From the IMG/VR virus record IMGVR_UViG_3300012039_000007, positions 1 through 42,091 of that record: a DNA stretch of 42,091 nucleotides; one strand, given 5' to 3'. The first letter of the stretch is position 1; each line of letters starts with the position of its first letter. Positions 37,512-42,091 of the stretch are shown here, one piece after another. The translations under genes and the position numbers were made by a program. Source of the DNA: a virus. Below the pieces are notes generated by a model that worked only from the letters and a program-made list of their open reading frames with translations, had not been told where the DNA came from and made no database searches.

Positions 37512-38158
37512 TCAGGTTATTCATTGCACTAGTGGTTCTGCTTTGCACTATTGCGCCATTGCAGGCGCAAACAAAGCTTGCGGTTGATCTAGCTGGTGGT
37601 ACTTGCATGGGATATGAACTGCCTTGCATTGAAACAACTGCGCGCGTTGAGCATTTCATTCGTCAATTCGAAGTACAGGGTTACGGAACGTATACACCAA
37701 CAGATAAGTTGGGCGGTAACAGTTCGAATACTTACATTGCTGGCGCTACTGGCATTGCATGGACTAAATATTTAGGTTTGACGGTAAATGGCCGGCACAC
37801 TTGGCTCAAGTCTGATCAATTCAACAAAAGAGATGCCCGCTTCTCTGTTGGCGCAGTGAAAGCGTTCCGCTGGCTTGATAGCAGCCAGAGACTTTATGCG
37901 GCGTTTGTCATTCCCACTGGTGGATACAACTCCAAAACTGGCATTGAGTCTAATCGTTTGATGGGGCCTGAGTTTAGATGGGAAGCAAATCTGTGGCGAA
38001 ACATTGATTTGCATTTGAAGTTCAAGGTGCTACGAGTTTTGCATCAGGGAAATCCAAGCTGCGATGGCTCGTTAGGTGGTGCAGTAACTTGCCAAAGAAA
38101 GAGCACATGGGAAGGCAGCTCGACTACTGGCATTACATTTACTTGGGGTGTGCGATGA
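37508..38158 (+). CDS. Putative outer-membrane beta-barrel protein
   Basis: 216 residues from the ATG at 37508. Signal peptide ends PLQA/QT. The mature part alternates polar and hydrophobic residues in about eight strands (VQGYGTYTPT, GIAWTKYLGLTVNGRHTW, FSVGAVKAFRWL, RLYAAFVIPTGGY, FRWEANLWRNIDLHLKF, STTGITFTWGV), as in small outer-membrane barrels. The end lacks the usual terminal Phe (WGVR). Phage-encoded outer-membrane proteins can replace or mask receptors. A periplasmic role is the alternative. Confidence 0.6.
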   Translation: MIRLFIALVVLLCTIAPLQAQTKLAVDLAGGTCMGYELPCIETTARVEHFIRQFEVQGYGTYTPTDKLGGNSSNTYIAGATGIAWTKYLGLTVNGRHTWLKSDQFNKRDARFSVGAVKAFRWLDSSQRLYAAFVIPTGGYNSKTGIESNRLMGPEFRWEANLWRNIDLHLKFKVLRVLHQGNPSCDGSLGGAVTCQRKSTWEGSSTTGITFTWGVR

Positions 38159-38241
38159 AAGTTTACTCAGGTTTCAAAGCCTTGATGAAAGACGTAAAGA
38201 ATAAGCCAAAGCCAAAGAAGGGAAAGAAAAAAATTTACTAA
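38155..38241 (+). CDS. Lys-rich micro-protein (28 aa)
   Basis: An ATGA start and a TAATG end tile exactly between the barrel and portal genes. Half the residues in its second part are Lys (DVKNKPKPKKGKKK). It may bind DNA or membranes, or only couple portal translation. Confidence 0.5.
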   Translation: MKVYSGFKALMKDVKNKPKPKKGKKKIY

Positions 38242-40283
38242 TGCCAGAAGAAACACAAAACGACGACATGCTGAAAGAGATACGCGATGAGTATAAGCGT
38301 TATCTCGACGCTTGGCGTGAGCCGCACGAAGAGGGCAGCACCGATATGCTGTATGTGTTGGGTGACCCATGGCCTGCGGAGGAGCGTAAGCAGCGTAAGG
38401 ATAACGACAGGCCGTGCTTGGTGTTTGATGAGCTTGGGCAGTATTTGAACCAGCTAAACAACGACATGCGCGCTAACAAGCGTTCAATACACGTTGCGCC
38501 TGCTGGTAACGGTGCAGATGATAAAACGGCAGAGCTTCATGGGAACATCATTCGCGGCATTGAGTATGAGTCAAACGCACAGGCAGCGTACACCACTGGG
38601 TTTGAGGGCGCTTCGCAGCGTTCGTATGGTTACTGGCGCGTAACAACTGAGTACACGAGTGAGAAGTCTTTTGTGCAGCACTTGCGCATCAGGCGCATTG
38701 CGAACCCTGACTCAGTATTGCCAGATCCAAACTTCAAAGAGTTTGACGCCTCTGACATGCGCGGATGTTTTGTACTTGAGTGGATACCACGCGCGCAGTT
38801 CAAGGAGCGTTATCCTGAGGCCAAGATACAGTCATTCGACATTGAGCATGGCAAGTTGGCGCCTGATTGGATCACTGACGATAACGTACTGACTGCTGAG
38901 TACTGGAAGGTTCGCACGCCGAAAGCGCGGCTGGTGGAGGTGTTAGCTCAAGGACAGCAACTACCACAACAACTGTGGAAGTCTGACCTTCCCAAAGATT
39001 TCAAGGGAATGATTCTCCAGGAGCGCGAATCAGAGAAGCGCCAAATAACTCAGTACATCACGAATGGTCTAGAGATTCTTGAAGAGCGCGAGTGGAAAGG
39101 AAAATACATCCCAATCGTAGGCTGTTTCGGGCGCGAGCTGTGGGTTGATAAGGGTAGCGGAACGCAGCGCGTGTTGCAGTCTCTGATTCGAAAGGCGCGC
39201 GACCCGCAAATGTCAATGAACTATTTGCGCAGCTCTGAGACTGAGCTTATCGGGATGACGCCAAAGTCGCCATGGCTTGCCGTTAGTGGGCAGTTGGGTC
39301 CGCACGAGCAAGAATGGCAGTCGTCGAACAAGGTTCCTATTTCTGTGTTGCAGTACTTGACGCAAGTTGATTCAGCGCCTGGACAGGTTCTAGGTGCACC
39401 TACACGTCAAGACTATGTTCCACAAATTCAGCCACTGGAAGTTGCAGCCGAGAGTTGCAAGCGTGCAATACAGGCTTCAATGGGGCGGTACAACACGAGC
39501 GTTGGAAAGAACGATACAAACGTCAAGAGTGGAATTGCAATAGAAGCACTCGACCGGCAGTCAGATCAGGGTTCTTTTCACTTCTTAGATAACCTAGAGC
39601 GCTCAATTAAGCATACGGGGCGCATTCTGGAAGATTTGATTCCATTCTACTACGATACAGCGCGCGATGTTCCTATACAGACGAATGATGGAACGTTTGC
39701 AACGTTGCGGATTAACGATCCTAAATATCAAGATCCGAAAACGAAGCAAGCAACTCCCAACAGAACAGATCAGGGTGACCATAACGTCACAATTTCAACT
39801 GGGCCAAGTTTCGACTCTCAGAGGCAAGAGGCAACGGCTTTTGCTGACTTGCTCATTTCTAAGTTGCGCGAACTTCCCATTGCGCCACAGCAGATGGCGC
39901 AGCTTTTGGGTTTGGCTATCAAGTTGAAAGATCTTGGTCCGCTGGGCGACACGATGGTACAGATTATTGATCCTCAAGACGGCGAAGAGAAGTTGCCGCC
40001 ACAAGTTGTTGGCATCATCTCGCAGCTACAAGCGCAGAACCAGCAGCTGCTGGCAATTGTGAATAAGCTCTCAATGGAGAAGGCCGCTAAGGTTGTAGAC
40101 AACAAAGCTAAGTTTGACATTGAGAAGCTAAAAGCGGCAACGCAGATCACAATAGAGGACATGAAGGGCTTGCACGAGGCGGACGTTATGAAGATGCAAG
40201 CGCATATTGATCTTGTAAACCAGATTTTGGGAGCTTTACAGCAACCAGAAAGCGCGGACTCACAAGCCGTGCCTATTCAATAG
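38241..40283 (+). CDS. Portal protein, P22 gp1-like
   Basis: 680 residues, similar to P22 portal (725). The N-terminus (YLDAWREPHEEGSTDMLYVLG, RPCLVFDELGQYLNQLNNDM) and the later YGYWRVTTEY and NPDSVLPDPNFKEFDASDM motifs are characteristic. Residues 575-650 are Gln-rich helix (ISQLQAQNQQLLAIVN), suggesting a short barrel extension. Twelve copies form the packaging and ejection channel. It precedes the scaffold-like and coat genes as in P22. Confidence 0.92.
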   Translation: MPEETQNDDMLKEIRDEYKRYLDAWREPHEEGSTDMLYVLGDPWPAEERKQRKDNDRPCLVFDELGQYLNQLNNDMRANKRSIHVAPAGNGADDKTAELHGNIIRGIEYESNAQAAYTTGFEGASQRSYGYWRVTTEYTSEKSFVQHLRIRRIANPDSVLPDPNFKEFDASDMRGCFVLEWIPRAQFKERYPEAKIQSFDIEHGKLAPDWITDDNVLTAEYWKVRTPKARLVEVLAQGQQLPQQLWKSDLPKDFKGMILQERESEKRQITQYITNGLEILEEREWKGKYIPIVGCFGRELWVDKGSGTQRVLQSLIRKARDPQMSMNYLRSSETELIGMTPKSPWLAVSGQLGPHEQEWQSSNKVPISVLQYLTQVDSAPGQVLGAPTRQDYVPQIQPLEVAAESCKRAIQASMGRYNTSVGKNDTNVKSGIAIEALDRQSDQGSFHFLDNLERSIKHTGRILEDLIPFYYDTARDVPIQTNDGTFATLRINDPKYQDPKTKQATPNRTDQGDHNVTISTGPSFDSQRQEATAFADLLISKLRELPIAPQQMAQLLGLAIKLKDLGPLGDTMVQIIDPQDGEEKLPPQVVGIISQLQAQNQQLLAIVNKLSMEKAAKVVDNKAKFDIEKLKAATQITIEDMKGLHEADVMKMQAHIDLVNQILGALQQPESADSQAVPIQ

Positions 40284-40293
40284 GAGAATTAAA

Positions 40294-41325
40294 TTGACTG
40301 AGAACGCAACACCCGTGGCAGAAGGCGTGAAACCAGCAGCGGCCCCGCCAGCCGTAATACCGATTGACAAGATGACTTCTGAGCAGCGCTCTTCTTGGCG
40401 TTTAACTGGTGAATTTCCAACGGAAGAGAAGAAAGCTGCGGAACCCAAAAAAGAAGATTCTAGCGACAAGACGGAAAAAGCAGAATCGTCACCTGCTCAA
40501 GCGGAGAGTGAGTCTCCGGTAAAAGCCGAAGAAGTGCCAGAATCGGCAACTGGCGCAGAAAGTGATGCGCAGGATGTCGAAAAGACTTCATCGGCCAAGA
40601 AAAACGCTAACAACAGAGTGCTTGAGCTTCTTGGCGAGACTAAGAAGCTAAATTCTGACGTGCAGCGTCTTGAGCGAGAGCTAGCAGAGGCGAAGAAGAG
40701 CACAGCGCCTGTTGCTGAACTGAAGCAGCCAGAAAAGCCAACTCCCGATAGCTTCGATTCACCTGAAAAGTATGGCGAGGCTTACGAGAAATGGCAAGAA
40801 CAGATGGCTGAATTCAGGGACAAAGCTTTAACAGCTAAGATCAAGGCCGACTTTGCAAAAGAAGCTCAGGAAGCAAAAATCAATGAGATGCGAAAGAAGT
40901 TGCAGGACAACTGGTCTGCACGAACAGCTGCGGCACAAGAAAAGTACAAGGACTTTGACACTGTGGCGCTAAAAAACGACAAGTTAGTGAACGCCATACC
41001 GCAAGGATCAGTCATTGACTCGTACATTTTGAACCGTGCCGGAGGGACAGACGTTCTGTATCATCTTGGTAAGAATCCTGCCGACTTAGCGGCTCTGCTT
41101 ACCATGTCTCCCATTGATCAAGCTTACCGTCTTGCTGAAATTGAGCTTACTTTAGAAGGAAAAACGACACCTGCTCCTAAACAGATCAGTAATGCGCCCG
41201 CTCCACTGAAAACGGTAGATTCTGGAAAGCAAGAGCCTACCGATACAGTTGAGCGAGCCATTATCAACCGCGACGTTGGTGCTTACATGAGGGAAGCAAA
41301 CGCGCGAGCTGTTGGCAAACGCTAA
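40294..41325 (+). CDS. Scaffolding-like protein
   Basis: 343 residues from a TTG with a TAGGAG site. An acidic, Ala/Glu/Ser-rich disordered N-terminus (about 1-95) leads to coiled coil (RVLELLGETKKLNSDVQRLE; LTAKIKADFAKEAQEAKINE) and a helical end (LAALLTMSPIDQAYRLAEIE). Composition, size (P22 gp8 is 303) and position between portal and coat indicate a procapsid scaffold that templates coat assembly. There is little sequence conservation in such proteins. Confidence 0.8.
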   Translation: MTENATPVAEGVKPAAAPPAVIPIDKMTSEQRSSWRLTGEFPTEEKKAAEPKKEDSSDKTEKAESSPAQAESESPVKAEEVPESATGAESDAQDVEKTSSAKKNANNRVLELLGETKKLNSDVQRLERELAEAKKSTAPVAELKQPEKPTPDSFDSPEKYGEAYEKWQEQMAEFRDKALTAKIKADFAKEAQEAKINEMRKKLQDNWSARTAAAQEKYKDFDTVALKNDKLVNAIPQGSVIDSYILNRAGGTDVLYHLGKNPADLAALLTMSPIDQAYRLAEIELTLEGKTTPAPKQISNAPAPLKTVDSGKQEPTDTVERAIINRDVGAYMREANARAVGKR

Positions 41326-41349
41326 CGGCATATAAAAAGGAGCTAGGCA

Positions 41350-42091
41350 GTGCCAAACCAATTTTTATTTAGCGATTGGGTATCAATGGAGGCTTTGCGC
41401 TTGCTGCTTAACAAGCTGCAAGTTGCGCAGTTCTTCAACCACAGTTGGGAGAACGATTACAACCAGGAATTCCCTGTAGGTGAAACGATCACGGTGAAGC
41501 TGCCGCAACGCTTCACTATTAGAGATGGGCTGCAATACACACCGCAGAACATCAACCGCATTTCAACGACAATCACAGCGAACAATGTTCTTGGCGTTGA
41601 CTTTCAGTGGGACTCGGTCGAGAAAGCTCTAAAGATGGAGCGTTCGCGCGCTGAGATCAGTAAGCAGTATCTTGAACCTGCAATGGCTCAGATTGCTCAA
41701 GAGATTGACTCTCGTGCAGCTCTGTTCGCCACTCAGAACACGAACAACATTGTTGGACAGTTGGGAATTGATCCTACAACTCCTCAAATTTTCAACGAGG
41801 CACGTGAAAGACTGATTACGCTTTCATGTCCTCCGTCCGACGAAAAGGGAATGATCATTCCTCCGAGATTCAACACGACTCTCGTTCCGGCAATGTCGGC
41901 CCTGTTCAATCCTGCTTCCGAGATTTCGAAGCAGTACAAAGAAGGCAGCATCGGGAAATATGCTGGAGCTGACTGGTACGAGTCCATGTCCCTGTGGCGG
42001 CACACTGCCGGCACATGGGCAGGTGCAGTAACAGTCAACCTGGCAGGTCAGTCTGGCAGCTCGCTTAACATCAATGCGACCAACGGCGATA
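41350..42091 (+). CDS. Major capsid (coat) protein, P22 gp5-like, N-terminal part
   Basis: A GTG start behind AAGGAGCTAGGCA. The first 247 codons are here and the rest is at 1-614 (410 residues in all). The opening NQFLFSDWVSMEALRLLLN, then FPVGETITVKLPQRF and GVDFQWDSVEKAL, matches the P22 coat family. It continues through helices typical of an HK97 spine (SRAEISKQYLEPAMAQIAQ). It should form the icosahedral shell together with the scaffold-like protein. Confidence 0.92.
   Translation, partial: MPNQFLFSDWVSMEALRLLLNKLQVAQFFNHSWENDYNQEFPVGETITVKLPQRFTIRDGLQYTPQNINRISTTITANNVLGVDFQWDSVEKALKMERSRAEISKQYLEPAMAQIAQEIDSRAALFATQNTNNIVGQLGIDPTTPQIFNEARERLITLSCPPSDEKGMIIPPRFNTTLVPAMSALFNPASEISKQYKEGSIGKYAGADWYESMSLWRHTAGTWAGAVTVNLAGQSGSSLNINATNGD
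41969..42091. repeat. Terminal direct repeat, right copy
   Basis: Exactly equal to 1-123. Removing one copy gives a 41,968-bp circle with an intact coat gene. Confidence 0.95.

Noticed and set aside
1-42091. CRISPR arrays, insertion sequences, integrase and att sites
   Set aside because: No regularly spaced repeats, no transposase or integrase-like motifs and no tRNA-derived att site were seen on either strand.

Overview
The window is one complete tailed-phage genome. Its first 123 bases (1-123) recur exactly as its last 123 (41969-42091), and the repeat falls inside the major capsid gene. The unit is therefore a circular or circularly permuted molecule of about 41,968 bp, opened at an arbitrary point. 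The structural genes are of the P22 podovirus kind: coat, portal, scaffold-like protein, gp4-like and gp10-like tail-hub proteins, and three ejection-type proteins. No integrase, lysogeny repressor, phage RNA polymerase or tRNA was recognised. The phage probably relies on host RNA polymerase and may be virulent.

On the circle there are two divergent transcription blocks. They start in a roughly 210 bp control region (32184-32395) and converge on a bidirectional terminator at 17556-17596. Rightward (late): small terminase, a run of tiny genes, large terminase, six genes in a row for exported proteins (35056-38158), a 28-residue Lys-rich peptide, portal, scaffold-like protein and coat. After the wrap-around come a signal-peptide protein, a beta-helix-like protein, the tail hub, fibres/spikes, a GNAT acetyltransferase, a 2-oxoglutarate/Fe(II) oxygenase-like protein, three ejection proteins, another fibre and the lysis genes. 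Leftward (early): a Prim-Pol/D5-type helicase, a DNA-modification-type glycosyltransferase with its usual small partner, then more than 30 mostly tiny genes. Among these are zinc-ribbon micro-proteins, micro membrane proteins, MazG, a lipoprotein, VRR-NUC nuclease, SNF2 helicase, a winged-helix-like protein and a putative ssDNA-binding pair. Neighbouring genes very often overlap as ATGA, GTGA, TTGA or TAATG, so translation is extensively coupled. Many genuine small genes are under 60 codons and were read by hand from these overlaps.

The most unusual feature is the number of Sec signal peptides: ten rightward proteins plus one leftward lipoprotein. Several sit on proteins that look like virion fibres or spikes. 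Six are consecutive between the large terminase and the portal and include a fibronectin-III-like domain, a lectin-like domain and a putative outer-membrane beta-barrel. Eight of the ten predicted signal-peptidase-I sites have Gln at +1. That pattern is known as the Q-rule in Bacteroidota, and similar ...AQ ends are familiar in Acidobacteriota. A Gram-negative host of one of these groups is plausible. Clear Shine-Dalgarno sequences, a sigma70-like promoter and the style of the beta-helix spike make me favour Acidobacteriota, at low confidence.
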